From Devosia sp. (GTDB taxonomy: Bacteria; Pseudomonadota; Alphaproteobacteria; Rhizobiales; Devosiaceae), in NCBI RefSeq assembly GCF_017744655.1, contig NZ_JAGIAW010000001.1:682001-746000 (forward strand): a stretch of DNA of 64,000 bases, in the 5' to 3' direction. The position numbers and the translations under genes were made by a program. Each line of letters begins with the position of its first letter. The stretch's first letter is position 1. The notes under the pieces are model-generated. The model was given only the letters and a program-made list of their open reading frames with translations, had not been told where the DNA came from and ran no database searches. This document shows, piece after piece, positions 1 through 8,782 of this stretch.

Positions 1-720
1 GCTCGAGCTGATGAAGCCAAAGAGGGCGCCGAACAGGAACGTGCCCGCGAGGCCATAGGAGATGGCCGGGCGATTGGTGAAGACGATCTTGAAGCTCGTC
101 GCAATGCCCGAAAAGGTCAGCGGACGACGCTTGTCGAGGGCCAGGGTTTCCGGCAGGCGCCTGTAGGTCCAGAACCAGAAAGCGGCGGCGAGCACACCCA
201 TGAAGATGAAGATCGTCTGCCAGGGACCGGTCAGCAGCAAAATCTGGCCGACGCCAGGCGCGATGATGGGGATGGCCATGAACACCATGAAGGTGAGCGA
301 CATGACTTCGGCCATTTCCCGGCCGGAATACCGGTCGCGTACCACGGACATGGTGATCACGCGGACACTGGCTGCACCCATGCCCTGAATGAAGCGCAGC
401 AGCAGTAGTATGCCGAAGGTGGGCGCGAAGATCGCCGCGATCGCCGCAACGATATAGATGCCCATGCCGACAAGCAGGGGACCGCGGCGGCCGAAGCGGT
501 CAGACAGGGGGCCGAAAGCGAGTACGGCAATGCCCATGCCCAGCATGTAGGAGGAGACGACGAACTGGCGCTCGTTCTCGTTGGTGACACCCAGAGCTTC
601 GCCCATATAGGGTAGGGCTGGCAGCATGACGTCGATGGCAAGGGCATTGAGCGCCATCAGCGCGGCCATAAGGGCAATGAATTCGGGTCGCGAAAGCACC
701 CGAGTAAAATGGTCGGACAT
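1..720 (-). CDS. Bcr/CflA-like MFS drug efflux transporter (partial, C-terminus beyond window)
   Basis: This is an inner-membrane proton-driven exporter of the major facilitator superfamily. The frame is open from an ATG at 720 down to position 1, so about 240 N-terminal residues are present and the C-terminal half lies outside the window. It begins MSDHFTRVLSRPEF and runs into a hydrophobic helix containing LPALPYMGEALG. The MFS motif A follows as GPLSDRFGRR near residue 63, and further hydrophobic segments come after it. The motif and the short N-terminus fit the DHA1 Bcr/CflA group, whose members export chloramphenicol, bicyclomycin or sulfonamides. The substrate cannot be read from the sequence. 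Confidence 0.85.
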   Translation of the reverse strand, partial: MSDHFTRVLSRPEFIALMAALMALNALAIDVMLPALPYMGEALGVTNENERQFVVSSYMLGMGIAVLAFGPLSDRFGRRGPLLVGMGIYIVAAIAAIFAPTFGILLLLRFIQGMGAASVRVITMSVVRDRYSGREMAEVMSLTFMVFMAIPIIAPGVGQILLLTGPWQTIFIFMGVLAAAFWFWTYRRLPETLALDKRRPLTFSGIATSFKIVFTNRPAISYGLAGTFLFGALFGFISSS

Positions 721-842
721 GATTATTGCTCAGTATGAGGGCGCCCAGGGGGAGGGGCGGCAGAATTACGGCCGGACCATGAACCTGTCCGGCCGCATTG
801 GCAAGTCTGTATCGTCAAATGACGATAATTGAAAATTTGTCC

Positions 843-2060
843 TCAGGCGGGCTTCAGCGAGAAGTTTGGCACGCTGCGCTCGTTGATCGGAATGTGTAGC
901 GCTGCCGAAGCGAGACCCAGTACGATGCCGAGATACCAGACGAGGGCATAAGAGCCGGTCATGTCGAAGGCGAAGCCGCCGAGCCAGACGCCGACGAAAG
1001 AACCGAGCTGGTGGCTGAAGAAGGCGACGCCATAGAGCATGCCCATATAACGCGCACCGAAGAACAGGGTCACGAGCCCCGCCGTTAACGGCACCGTCGA
1101 GAGCCAGAGCAGGCCCATGGCGGCTGCAAAGGCATAGGCCGTCACTTCGCTGACCGGAATCAGCAGGAAGAGACCGATGGCGAGGGCTCGCAAGAAGTAG
1201 ATCGATGCCAGCAGCAACTGCTTGGGCAGTTTGCCGCCGAGATAGCCGGCCAGCAGCGACCCGACGATGTTGAAGAGGCCGATGACCGCAATGGTCCAGC
1301 TACCGACCTCAGGCGATAGACCGCACTGCACCAGATAGGCCGGCATGTGCACGTTGATGAAGGCCAGGTGGAAGCCGCAGACGAAGAAGCCGATCACGAG
1401 GAGCCGATAGGAGCCATGGCCCCAGGCCTTTGCCAGTGCTTCCATGAAGGGCAGATCGGCGTGGCCGACCGGATTTTCGGTGCGGCCGCGCAGGGCGTAG
1501 CTCAATGGAATGATCAGCAGTAGCGCCATGCCAAGATAGATCAGGGCGGACTGCCAACCAAAGGCATTGATGAAGCCCTGGCTGATCGGCGCAAAGGCGA
1601 ACTGGCCGAAGGACGACGCCGCAGTGGCGACACCAAAGATCAGCGAGCGCTTTTCCATCGGCACCGAACGCCCGAAGGCAGCCATGACCACGGAGAAGGA
1701 ACAGATGGCAATACCGACGCCAGTGACAATGCCCGCCGTAACCGCAAGCAAGCCGGCCGAAGGCGAGAAGGCCATGCCGAAGACGCCCAGCGCATAAATG
1801 GCGGCGCCGACGGCAATGGTGCGACCTGTGCCAACGCGGTCGGCATAGGCGCCGGCAAAAGGCTGCGCGATACCCCAGGCGAGGTTCTGGATCGCCATGG
1901 CCATGCCCCAACCTTCGCGGCTGAGGCCGAGATCGCCGGTCATCGGCAGCGTGTAGAGGCCAAAACTGGTGCGGACACCATTGCCGATGGCCGCAACCAT
2001 GCAGCCGGCGATGATCAGGACGAGCAGTGGCACTGCGGGACGAAGGGCGGAAGTGTTCAT
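843..2060 (-). CDS. MFS transporter, probable organic anion or drug permease
   Basis: This 405-residue polytopic protein has about twelve hydrophobic segments and an MFS-type loop (AGAYADRVGTGRTI) after the second helix. A conserved GVRTSFGLY opening follows the first helix. The second half contains a second six-helix bundle. The layout resembles the monocarboxylate/oxalate-formate-like branch of the superfamily, but the substrate is unknown. The start was placed at the ATG at 2060 (MNTSALRP). In-frame starts upstream would add a polar extension, and no strong ribosome-binding site settles the choice. It stands alone, with the next gene separated by a terminator. Confidence 0.8.
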   Translation of the reverse strand: MNTSALRPAVPLLVLIIAGCMVAAIGNGVRTSFGLYTLPMTGDLGLSREGWGMAMAIQNLAWGIAQPFAGAYADRVGTGRTIAVGAAIYALGVFGMAFSPSAGLLAVTAGIVTGVGIAICSFSVVMAAFGRSVPMEKRSLIFGVATAASSFGQFAFAPISQGFINAFGWQSALIYLGMALLLIIPLSYALRGRTENPVGHADLPFMEALAKAWGHGSYRLLVIGFFVCGFHLAFINVHMPAYLVQCGLSPEVGSWTIAVIGLFNIVGSLLAGYLGGKLPKQLLLASIYFLRALAIGLFLLIPVSEVTAYAFAAAMGLLWLSTVPLTAGLVTLFFGARYMGMLYGVAFFSHQLGSFVGVWLGGFAFDMTGSYALVWYLGIVLGLASAALHIPINERSVPNFSLKPA

Positions 2061-2187
2061 GGGAAGCATCCGGATATTAGGTGCTTTTAGTACGCCCGTG
2101 CCCTCATCACGCAAAGCGATATTCTCGAATGGGCTTCATCAGTTCCCGTGATGACTTGGTCTGCCAAAGGGCAAACGCGCTCCCAAA

Positions 2188-2220
2188 GCAAAAGGCCCCG
2201 CCGGGCTAGGGCAGGGCCTT
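2188..2220 (-). terminator. Rho-independent terminator after grxD
   Basis: On the minus strand an imperfect GC-rich hairpin (AAGGCCCTG pairing with CGGGGCCTT) is followed by TTTTGCTTT. It lies 22 bases past the grxD stop codon and closes the bolA-to-grxD gene run. Confidence 0.75.
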
Positions 2221-2242
2221 CAAATTCTCTAAAAGCAAGCGA

Positions 2243-2578
2243 TCAGGCGCTCTGCTTGACCGCGATACCAGCCTGCTGCAGGTGCGTCTGCAATTCGCCT
2301 GACTGGAACATTTCGCGGGTGATGTCGGCGCCGCCGATGAATTCGCCCTTCACATAAAGCTGCGGAATGGTCGGCCAGTTGGAATAGGCCTTGATGCCAT
2401 CGCGCAGTTCGGCGCTTTCAAGCACGTTGGCGCTGTCATAGTCGACGCCGAGATAGCTCAGAATCTGAACGACCTGGCCGGAGAAGCCGCACTGCGGAAA
2501 GTCGGGCGTGCCCTTCATGAAGAGGAACACGTCGTTGTTCTTCACCTTCTCATCGATAAAGGCGTTGATATCGGTCAT
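2243..2578 (-). CDS. grxD: Monothiol glutaredoxin, Grx4 family
   Basis: This 111-residue cytosolic protein binds and transfers [2Fe-2S] clusters and works with BolA in iron homeostasis and cluster delivery. The active-site CGFS motif starts at Cys30, after the conserved FMKGTPDFPQ segment. The GSH-binding WPTIPQLYVKGEFIGGADI region follows. Its length is normal for single-domain Grx4. It is the last gene of a minus-strand run that begins with bolA at 4263, which places the two partner genes in one neighbourhood as in many alphaproteobacteria. Here three other genes sit between them. Confidence 0.97.
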   Translation of the reverse strand: MTDINAFIDEKVKNNDVFLFMKGTPDFPQCGFSGQVVQILSYLGVDYDSANVLESAELRDGIKAYSNWPTIPQLYVKGEFIGGADITREMFQSGELQTHLQQAGIAVKQSA

Positions 2579-2661
2579 GGGGAGGAGCCTTTCAGTAAAC
2601 CGGGGTCAAGGCCCGGCGGAACTCGGACACTAAATAGGACAGGACTGTGGCGCTGTCGAGA

Positions 2662-3324
2662 TCAGCCATCGGCGGATGGCGATGTTTGTTGCTGCGCCGT
2701 CCCAAGGCGCTCGGCGATCCAGGGATGCGAGGTACAATCCTCGAGCGTACCGAATAGCACTGTGTCCCAGCCATGCTTTCGCGCCGCATCGACCACTTTA
2801 GGCGTGTCGTCGAAGAATAGTGGCGGCAATTCTGACGTGGGCATGCGGGCTTCGGCCATCTCGTAGAACTTCTTGTGCCCCTTGGTCCGGCCAAATCGGG
2901 CCGAATAGAACATGTCTTCGAAAATGTCCCTGAGACCAAGGGACTGCCAGAGAAACTGCGCCCTGCTGTGGTCCTGGTTGGTCGCGAGATAGAGTTTTAC
3001 GTCCGGATGCGCCTTCAGCTTTCGAACTGTATCGAGCATGGGCGAGTTGGGAAAACAGTCATGGCTCATCCAGAGATCGTGCACGGCCATCGTCGGGCCC
3101 TTGTATCCAAAGGCCTTTAGGCGCCGGTCGAGCGCCTCGATCATGGGCACCTCACCAATCAGGACGCGCTTCATGAAGATGTCGTGGATGAATTCCCGCT
3201 GGAAACGGTCTGCATTGATGCCGAGAGCGCGGAGCTTGTCATCAAAACTTTCGTGCAGGTCGGGCCGGGCGTGATAGCCGTGAACAAGCACGCCATCGAC
3301 ATCGAAGATCACCGCACGTGTCAC
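2662..3324 (-). CDS. HAD-superfamily hydrolase
   Basis: This is a 220-residue soluble phosphohydrolase-like protein. The N-terminal HAD motif I reads VIFDVDGV (nucleophile Asp8, acid Asp10). A threonine/asparagine motif follows in YLATNQD, then a lysine-containing RTKGHKKFYEMA segment, and the acidic motif IV is LFFDDTPKVVDAA near the C-terminus. The start is the GTG at 3324, which forms a GTGA four-base overlap with the stop of the upstream HIT gene. A longer in-frame reading would only add arginine-rich shadow sequence. The overlap indicates translational coupling. The substrate is unknown; small phosphorylated sugars or nucleotides are typical for this group. Confidence 0.88.
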   Translation of the reverse strand: MTRAVIFDVDGVLVHGYHARPDLHESFDDKLRALGINADRFQREFIHDIFMKRVLIGEVPMIEALDRRLKAFGYKGPTMAVHDLWMSHDCFPNSPMLDTVRKLKAHPDVKLYLATNQDHSRAQFLWQSLGLRDIFEDMFYSARFGRTKGHKKFYEMAEARMPTSELPPLFFDDTPKVVDAARKHGWDTVLFGTLEDCTSHPWIAERLGTAQQQTSPSADG

Positions 3325-3704
3325 GTGCCGGCTCGCTGCTGCTTGAAGGCATATCGGATGCCCTTGCCTTCGAGCGGCTCGCCGGCAAAGCGCGGGATGA
3401 TGTGGAGGTGCGTGTGGAACACGTTCTGTCCTCCGACGGCACCCACATTCCAACCGAGGGTGAAGCCGTCGGGCTCATGGCTCGCGAAATGCTCGCGTGC
3501 TGCGGCAAGCGCCGGGCCGAAATCGGCCCATTCTTCCGGCGTCATCTCGAACGGGTTTTCGCTATGGCGGTGGGGTACGATCATGCCTGCGCGTTGCAAG
3601 GCAGGGTCGCGGCTGGGCAAAACGTAAAAATGCCGCGTTTCGAGCACGGCGCTGTCGGACAGGAGGCCATTGGCCCGGCAGAACCTGCAACCCGGCTCCG
3701 TCAT
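3321..3704 (-). CDS. HIT family hydrolase
   Basis: This 127-residue protein of the histidine-triad superfamily normally hydrolyses nucleoside phosphoramidates or dinucleoside polyphosphates. The triad FHTHLHIIPRF is at residues 96-106 (His97, His99, His101). An N-terminal CRFC pair (Cys6, Cys9) resembles the zinc-binding pair seen in HINT-like HIT proteins. The ATG at 3704 overlaps the stop of the upstream DUF6665 gene as ATGA, and its own stop overlaps the downstream HAD start. The three genes therefore look translationally coupled. Confidence 0.92.
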   Translation of the reverse strand: MTEPGCRFCRANGLLSDSAVLETRHFYVLPSRDPALQRAGMIVPHRHSENPFEMTPEEWADFGPALAAAREHFASHEPDGFTLGWNVGAVGGQNVFHTHLHIIPRFAGEPLEGKGIRYAFKQQRAGT

Positions 3705-4024
3705 GGCCGCCGCGCCGGCTTGGCTCCGAGCCCCACGAGAACATCGCCGGGAATGGCGAGCGTTTGAATGACATCCGTATGGCGGCGGAAGCCGACCAGT
3801 TCGCGCTGCACAAAATAGGACCATACGGCGTCGCGCGCGTCGTCGAGAACAACCTCCCGGTTGACCGACGCTTCAGCAAGGGCCTTCAAAGTCTTGATGA
3901 CGCGGGCCTCTGCGGCGCCGAGCGAGCTGGCCCGCTCAGCTGCGATTTCATGGTCGATCGCCGCAGTGCCGGCCTCGGGCCGAACTATGCGGATAAGGTC
4001 GAGCGACTCGCGCAGGCCCGACAT
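3701..4024 (-). CDS. DUF6665 family protein
   Basis: This small soluble protein of 107 residues has no recognisable catalytic motif. It is predicted helical in the first half (RASSLGAAEARVIKTLKALAEA) and has a mixed C-terminal half (DDARDAVWSYFVQRELVGFRR). It resembles a conserved uncharacterised family of rhizobial relatives; the DUF6665 name is from memory. It starts five bases after the bolA stop and overlaps the HIT gene by four bases, so it is a member of the bolA-grxD run. Its function is unknown. Confidence 0.7.
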   Translation of the reverse strand: MSGLRESLDLIRIVRPEAGTAAIDHEIAAERASSLGAAEARVIKTLKALAEASVNREVVLDDARDAVWSYFVQRELVGFRRHTDVIQTLAIPGDVLVGLGAKPARRP

Positions 4025-4029
4025 GCAGC

Positions 4030-4263
4030 TTATTCGGGAATGCTGGTTTGGAGAGCCAGTGCGTGCAGCGCTCCGCCCATGTCGCCCTGCAGGCTGTCAT
4101 AGACCATCTTGTGCTGCTGCACGCGGGTCTTGCCTCGAAAACTCTCGGAAATCACCGAGGCCGCCCAGTGGTCGCCATCGCCGGCAAGGTCGCGAATTTC
4201 GATTTCGGCATCGGGCAGGGCGGCCTTGATGCGGCGCTCGATCTCGGTGGCGTCCATTGGCAT
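4030..4263 (-). CDS. bolA: BolA family transcriptional/Fe-S partner protein
   Basis: This is a 77-residue BolA-like protein. It has the N-terminal helix DATEIERRIKAALPDAEIEI, the strand DLAGDGDHWAASVIS and the helix-turn-helix-like segment RVQQHKMVYDSLQGDMGGALHALAL. The His of RVQQHK is the usual cluster ligand shared with a monothiol glutaredoxin, and grxD lies 1.5 kb downstream on the same strand. The ATG at 4263 was chosen because GGGAG sits seven bases upstream; a second ATG is at 4257. It is the first gene of the bolA-DUF6665-HIT-HAD-grxD run. Confidence 0.95.
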   Translation of the reverse strand: MPMDATEIERRIKAALPDAEIEIRDLAGDGDHWAASVISESFRGKTRVQQHKMVYDSLQGDMGGALHALALQTSIPE

Positions 4264-4351
4264 GTGAAGTCTCCCGTGCTCGTTTCTGCCGTTTCCGGCG
4301 CATGTCCTTGATATGGCACGCGAGTGCAGCAGCTTCAATATCGGGAAGGCG

Positions 4352-4945
4352 CTATTGCGCCGGAGCCGGTTCGGTTTCGGCGGTGGCGCCGATGCAGCAT
4401 TCCGCGTCTGAACGGGTGGCGAAATTGGCCACGATAAAATCGACCAGCGGGCGAATCTGCTCGGCAACGGAAGTGGCGTAGATGCAGTCGAGCGCGTAGC
4501 CGCGGCCCGACGCGACCGTTTCGGTGTGAAGCAGCGTCACGGGTACGTTCATGGGTGAGCTTTCGCTCGTGCCCTCATAGAAGAGCGCCGTGGCGTCCTG
4601 ATATTGCGTGGTGCCGCGATTTCCAAGGACGAAACCCGGAAAGGTCTCGGCCCAGGATGCGGTTACGGCCGCGTCGTCAATTTGCGAAAGCGCGCTTTCG
4701 GCGGTCCATTGCGTGTCTTCCACCGGCAGAATGGTGAGGTCACATTGCAGCGGCGCATTGGGATGGTTGATCACCAGTGGTTCGTCTGCGCCGCCGGTGG
4801 CGGTCATGACTTCTGGATAGATCAGCGTATAGGGCTGGTCGGCAAAGATGGAGCGGGTAACGCTGACGTTCTGACCGAGCGCTACAACCGGCATGGCCGC
4901 TGCGCCCAAACCCACGACGATCGCCAGAAAACGCTTCGATCTCAT
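4352..4945 (-). CDS. Exported protein of unknown function
   Basis: This 197-residue protein starts with a Sec-type signal peptide (MRSKRF then a hydrophobic stretch ending near ALGQ, residue 24), so it is probably periplasmic. The mature part has three cysteines, a single one in LQCDLTIL and a CC pair in DAECCIGA near the C-terminus. I recognise no domain. The start at 4945 has GGAG six bases upstream. A terminator-like hairpin with a seven-T run ends about ten bases before the start codon, an unusual position discussed in the findings. It lies between purL and bolA on the same strand. Confidence 0.72.
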   Translation of the reverse strand: MRSKRFLAIVVGLGAAAMPVVALGQNVSVTRSIFADQPYTLIYPEVMTATGGADEPLVINHPNAPLQCDLTILPVEDTQWTAESALSQIDDAAVTASWAETFPGFVLGNRGTTQYQDATALFYEGTSESSPMNVPVTLLHTETVASGRGYALDCIYATSVAEQIRPLVDFIVANFATRSDAECCIGATAETEPAPAQ

Positions 4946-4957
4946 CAGACGCTCCAG

Positions 4958-4997
4958 AAAAAAACTACGCCGCCCTTTGGCGAACCAAAGAGCGGCG
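4958..4997 (-). terminator. Terminator-like hairpin at purL end, abutting next gene's Shine-Dalgarno
   Basis: On the minus strand CGCCGC-CTTTGG arms pair with CCAAAG-GCGGCG around a four-base loop. They are followed by TAG and seven T residues (4964-4958). The hairpin begins 30 bases beyond the purL stop. The T run touches the GGAG (4955-4952) of the next gene. Confidence 0.75.
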
Positions 4998-5027
4998 ATC
5001 ATATGGCATGGGCCGGCTAAGTGCTAA

Positions 5028-7253
5028 TCAAGCCGACATATAGTTGGGGAACCAGCTCTCGTGGGCCGAGGTCAGCGCGGCAACCGAAACCGGCTTCGCC
5101 TTGCCCAAAACGAGGTCAGAACCACCGGTCGAACCGATCCAGGTGGCATAGATGCCGAGGGTCTTGGCCTCGTCAAAGAGCGCGGTGATTTCGTCGCCCT
5201 GCGGATCGAGGTTGAGCGTAGCGAGATAGCGGCCCTGGTCCTCGCCGAAATACTGCAGCAGGGGATCATAGCCTTCGATATCGACCACGGTCGCGCCGAT
5301 GCCGCCTGATATCGCCATTTCAGCGAGGCCAACGCCGAGGCCGCCGTCGGACAGATCGTGGCAAGCCGTAACCACGCCCGAACGGATCAGCTTGCGGACA
5401 AAGTCGCCCGTCTTGCGTTCGGCGGCGAGGTCCACATGCGGCGCGTCACCATCGCGGCGGTCGAAGAGATCGCGCAGATAGATCGACTGGCCGAGGTGCG
5501 AACCGCGTTCGGCTGGACCGCCAATAAGCAGGATCGGCTGGTTGGCTTCGGTAAAGCCGATGCGGACGCTCTTCTGCCAATTGGGCAGCAGGCCGACGCC
5601 GCCGATGGTCGGGGTTGGCAGAATACCGCGGCCATTGGTTTCGTTGTAGAGCGAGACATTGCCCGACACGATCGGGAAATCCAGCGCACGGCACGCGTCG
5701 CCAATGCCGCCCACGGCTTTTACCAGCTGGCCCATGATTTCCGGGCGTTCGGGATTGCCGAAGTTGAGGTTGTCGGTGGCAGCCAGAGGCTCGGCACCGG
5801 TAGCGGTTAAGTTACGCCAGCACTCCGCCACGGCCTGCTTGCCGCCCTCATAGGGGTTGGCCTCGCAATAGCGCGGATTGACGTCCGAGGTGAAGGCGAG
5901 GCCCTTGCTGTCGTGGCCGAGCACACGGATCACGCCGGCATCGCCGCCGGGACGCTGCACGCTATTGCCCTGGATCATGGTGTCATACTGCTCATAGACC
6001 CAGCGGCGCGACGAACACTGATGGCCACCGACAAGCTTCAGCAGCGCATCGGCAACATCCATCTGCGGCACGTCGTCGGCCGCGAGCGCCGCTGGAATCC
6101 TGGGCTCGACCCACGGACGATCATATTCCGGAGCCTCGTCGCCGAGTTCTTTGATCGGCAGATTGGCGACTTCCTCGCCCTGCCAGAGCACGCGGAAGCG
6201 CAGGTCGTCGGTGGTCTTGCCGACGGTGGCAAAATCCAGTTCCCACTTTTCGAACACGGCGCGGGCTTCCGGTTCCTTTTCCGGATGCAGCACCATGAGC
6301 ATGCGCTCCTGGGACTCCGACAGCATCATCTCGTAGGCCGTCATATGCTCTTCGCGCACCGGCACCTTGTCGAGGTTCAGCTCGATGCCGAGGTCGCCCT
6401 TGGCGCCCATTTCGACGGCCGAGCAGGTCAAACCTGCGGCACCCATGTCTTGGATGGCGATGACGGCACCAGTGGCCATCAGCTCAAGGCAGGCTTCGAG
6501 CAGGCGCTTTTCGGTGAAGGGGTCGCCAACCTGCACGGTCGGGCGTTTTTCCTCTATGTCGTCGCCGAATTCGGCCGAAGCCATGGTGGCGCCACCGACG
6601 CCATCGCGGCCGGTCTTGGCGCCAAGGTAGACGACGGGCAGGCCGACGCCTTCGGCCTTGGAGTAGAAAATCTTGTCAGTGTCGGCGAGGCCTGCGGCAA
6701 AGGCGTTGACGAGGTTATTGCCATTGTAGCGTGCGTCAAACTCGACTTCGCCAGCCACGGTCGGCACGCCGAAGGAATTGCCATAGCCGCCAACACCGGC
6801 GACGACGCCGTGCACGAGGTGCCGGGTCTTTTCATGCTCAGGCGCGCCAAAGCGCAGCGCGTTCATCGCAGCCACCGGGCGGGCGCCCATGGTGAAGACG
6901 TCGCGCAGAATGCCACCAACACCGGTCGCCGCGCCCTGATAGGGCTCGATAAAGCTCGGGTGGTTGTGCGATTCCATCTTGAAGACGACCGCCTGGCCAT
7001 CGCCGATATCGACGACACCGGCATTTTCGCCCGGGCCCTGGATCACGCGCGGCCCCGTCGTCGGCAGCGTGCGCAGCCACTTCTTCGAGCTCTTGTAAGA
7101 GCAGTGCTCGTTCCACATGGCCGAGAAAATGCCGAGCTCGGTATAGGTCGGCTCGCGACCAATCAGGTCGAGAATCTTCTGGTATTCATCCGGCTTGAGC
7201 CCGTGGTCGGCGACCAACTGCGGGGTGATTTCGATGTCGTTACGAAGGGTCAT
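5028..7253 (-). CDS. purL: Phosphoribosylformylglycinamidine synthase subunit PurL
   Basis: This 741-residue cytosolic enzyme is the ATP-dependent synthetase subunit that converts FGAR to FGAM in purine synthesis, using ammonia from PurQ with PurS as the third subunit. The length fits the small-type PurL. Visible motifs are [15 protein letters not shown] (His50), [24 protein letters not shown] at about 91-114, and a duplicated AIR-synthase-like architecture whose second half contains [16 protein letters not shown] and [11 protein letters not shown]. Its start overlaps the stop of the upstream DJ-1/PfpI gene as ATGA. purQ and purS lie upstream on the same strand. Confidence 0.98.
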   Translation of the reverse strand: MTLRNDIEITPQLVADHGLKPDEYQKILDLIGREPTYTELGIFSAMWNEHCSYKSSKKWLRTLPTTGPRVIQGPGENAGVVDIGDGQAVVFKMESHNHPSFIEPYQGAATGVGGILRDVFTMGARPVAAMNALRFGAPEHEKTRHLVHGVVAGVGGYGNSFGVPTVAGEVEFDARYNGNNLVNAFAAGLADTDKIFYSKAEGVGLPVVYLGAKTGRDGVGGATMASAEFGDDIEEKRPTVQVGDPFTEKRLLEACLELMATGAVIAIQDMGAAGLTCSAVEMGAKGDLGIELNLDKVPVREEHMTAYEMMLSESQERMLMVLHPEKEPEARAVFEKWELDFATVGKTTDDLRFRVLWQGEEVANLPIKELGDEAPEYDRPWVEPRIPAALAADDVPQMDVADALLKLVGGHQCSSRRWVYEQYDTMIQGNSVQRPGGDAGVIRVLGHDSKGLAFTSDVNPRYCEANPYEGGKQAVAECWRNLTATGAEPLAATDNLNFGNPERPEIMGQLVKAVGGIGDACRALDFPIVSGNVSLYNETNGRGILPTPTIGGVGLLPNWQKSVRIGFTEANQPILLIGGPAERGSHLGQSIYLRDLFDRRDGDAPHVDLAAERKTGDFVRKLIRSGVVTACHDLSDGGLGVGLAEMAISGGIGATVVDIEGYDPLLQYFGEDQGRYLATLNLDPQGDEITALFDEAKTLGIYATWIGSTGGSDLVLGKAKPVSVAALTSAHESWFPNYMSA

Positions 7254-7861
7254 CGGGTCGTTCCGTAGGGGGGCTCGGGGTAATATTCCATGACGCGCTG
7301 CGTCTCATGGGCAAGGTCATGGCCGAAGAGGTGGCCGACGAACCATAGCGACATGTCGATGCCGGCAGAGACGCCGCCGCTGGTGACGACGCTGCCATGA
7401 CGAACATAGCGCTCGTCGGGCGTAAAATAGGCCTTCACCGCCATGCTGCGGACCCAGTCCATGGCCGCGTGATTGGTGGTCGCGCGCTTGCCATCGAGGA
7501 AACCGGTCTGTCCTAGCAGCGCCGCGCCAGTGCAGACGGACGCCTGCCACTTGGCGGCCGCCAAATAGTCGCGCAGCGTGTCGATAAAAGCGTCGTCCAT
7601 GATGATCGTGCGCGTGCCTTTGCCGCCGGGCACGATCACGAGATCGGCAGGCGGGGCGTCAGAAAAATCGTAGTCGGCCTCGATGCGCAGGCCTTTGGCG
7701 CAGCGCAGCGCCTTTTCCGGCCATGCAACCGTGAAGGCATTGAGAGGCGCACCAAGTTGCGCGGCCATGGTGAAGACTTCCCACGGGCCGACGAAGTCCA
7801 GTTCCTCGACGTCGGGAAAGACGACGATGCCGACATTGAGCGGATTGTTTGCATCAACCAT
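7250..7861 (-). CDS. DJ-1/PfpI family protein
   Basis: This 203-residue soluble protein has the class I glutamine amidotransferase-like fold. The nucleophile elbow [13 protein letters not shown] has Cys110, and the preceding [11 protein letters not shown] strand-turn is at about residues 74-84. A later [11 protein letters not shown] segment supplies the family His. It resembles the isonitrile-hydratase/ThiJ-like branch rather than the PurQ amidotransferases, although it sits between purQ and purL. It overlaps purL by four bases and starts 33 bases after the purQ stop, so it is probably co-transcribed. Its substrate is unknown; a glyoxalase-like or deglycase-like role is possible. Confidence 0.88.
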   Translation of the reverse strand: MVDANNPLNVGIVVFPDVEELDFVGPWEVFTMAAQLGAPLNAFTVAWPEKALRCAKGLRIEADYDFSDAPPADLVIVPGGKGTRTIIMDDAFIDTLRDYLAAAKWQASVCTGAALLGQTGFLDGKRATTNHAAMDWVRSMAVKAYFTPDERYVRHGSVVTSGGVSAGIDMSLWFVGHLFGHDLAHETQRVMEYYPEPPYGTTR

Positions 7862-7894
7862 GCTGCTCTCCCACTGCGATTGAGGCCGTTGGCC

Positions 7895-8563
7895 TCAGGC
7901 CGCCTTGTCGAGAAGCGCGGCAAACAGCGCGCGCCCATCAATACCGCCATGCGCGGTCTCGATCAGGTTTTCCGGATGCGGCATCAGGCCCAGCACGTTC
8001 TTTTCCGCGTTGAGAATGCCCGCGATATTGTTGATCGAGCCATTGGGATTGGTGCCCTCGGCATAGCGGAAGGCGACGCGACCATCGCCTTCGAGTGCGG
8101 CCAGCGTTTCCGCATCGGCGAAATAGTTGCCGTCATGATGGGCCACCGGGCAGCGGATGATCTGGCCCTTGGCATAGCCACTGGTGAAGGCATTGTCGGT
8201 ATTGGTGACTTCGAGCTTCACTTCGCGGCAAACGAATTTGAGCGAGGTATTGCGCATCAGCGCACCCGGCAAAAGCCCCGCCTCGATCAGGATCTGGAAG
8301 CCGTTGCATACGCCGAGAACCTTGGCGCCCTTGGCGGCGCGTTCGCGGACCTTGTCCATCATCGGCGAGCGCGCTGCGATGGCGCCGCAGCGGAGATAAT
8401 CGCCATAGGAGAAACCGCCGGGAATGACGATCAGATCGACGTCAGGAATATCGGCGTCTTGGTGCCAAACCACGGCAGGCGCCACGCCCCCGATTTTGGT
8501 CAGCGCCGCGATCATGTCGCGGTCGCGATTGAGTCCGGGAAACACGATGACGGCGGCCTTCAT
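7895..8563 (-). CDS. purQ: Phosphoribosylformylglycinamidine synthase subunit PurQ
   Basis: This 222-residue glutaminase subunit of FGAM synthase supplies ammonia to PurL. It has the N-terminal [14 protein letters not shown], the [15 protein letters not shown] oxyanion region, the nucleophile Cys86 in GVCNGFQIL, and the catalytic His/Glu in LMPHPEN near the C-terminus. The ATG at 8563 gives the standard PurQ N-terminus. It is part of the purC-purS-purQ-purL series, interrupted by an acyltransferase gene upstream and a PfpI gene downstream. Confidence 0.97.
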   Translation of the reverse strand: MKAAVIVFPGLNRDRDMIAALTKIGGVAPAVVWHQDADIPDVDLIVIPGGFSYGDYLRCGAIAARSPMMDKVRERAAKGAKVLGVCNGFQILIEAGLLPGALMRNTSLKFVCREVKLEVTNTDNAFTSGYAKGQIIRCPVAHHDGNYFADAETLAALEGDGRVAFRYAEGTNPNGSINNIAGILNAEKNVLGLMPHPENLIETAHGGIDGRALFAALLDKAA

Positions 8564-8687
8564 CGGGCGATCCTTGCTGTGTCTGAACTGATGCGAGGCC
8601 TTGTGATCGGTCTTGCCGGAAAAGGCAAGGGCTCCGCGGCATTCCCCATGACTTTGTGACAGCTGTCCCACATCTCCCCACACGCGA

Positions 8688-8762
8688 TGTCATTCCCGCG
8701 AAAGCGGGAATCCCCGCTCAGGCGCTGCAAACAAAAATCCCCGCTTTCGCGGGGATGACGTC
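8688..8762. repeat. Dispersed inverted repeat, family A copy 1 (CCCGCGAAAGCGGG core)
   Basis: Two facing copies of a palindromic unit, GTCATTCCCGCGAAAGCGGG and its inverse CCCCGCTTTCGCGGGGATGA, lie about 20 bases apart and can fold into a long cruciform. It occupies the gap between the acyltransferase stop and purQ. Related copies are at 42513-42576 and 47034-47104. Confidence 0.85.
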
Positions 8763-8782
8763 GTGCATGTGTATGGGGAGTA

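Noticed and set aside
5913..7268. A 451-codon plus-strand frame opposite purL
   Set aside because: It is antisense to purL with shadow composition, no ribosome-binding site and no recognisable motif.
8688..8762. CRISPR repeat or IS terminal inverted repeat
   Set aside because: There is only one inverted pair per site, no spacer array and no transposase.
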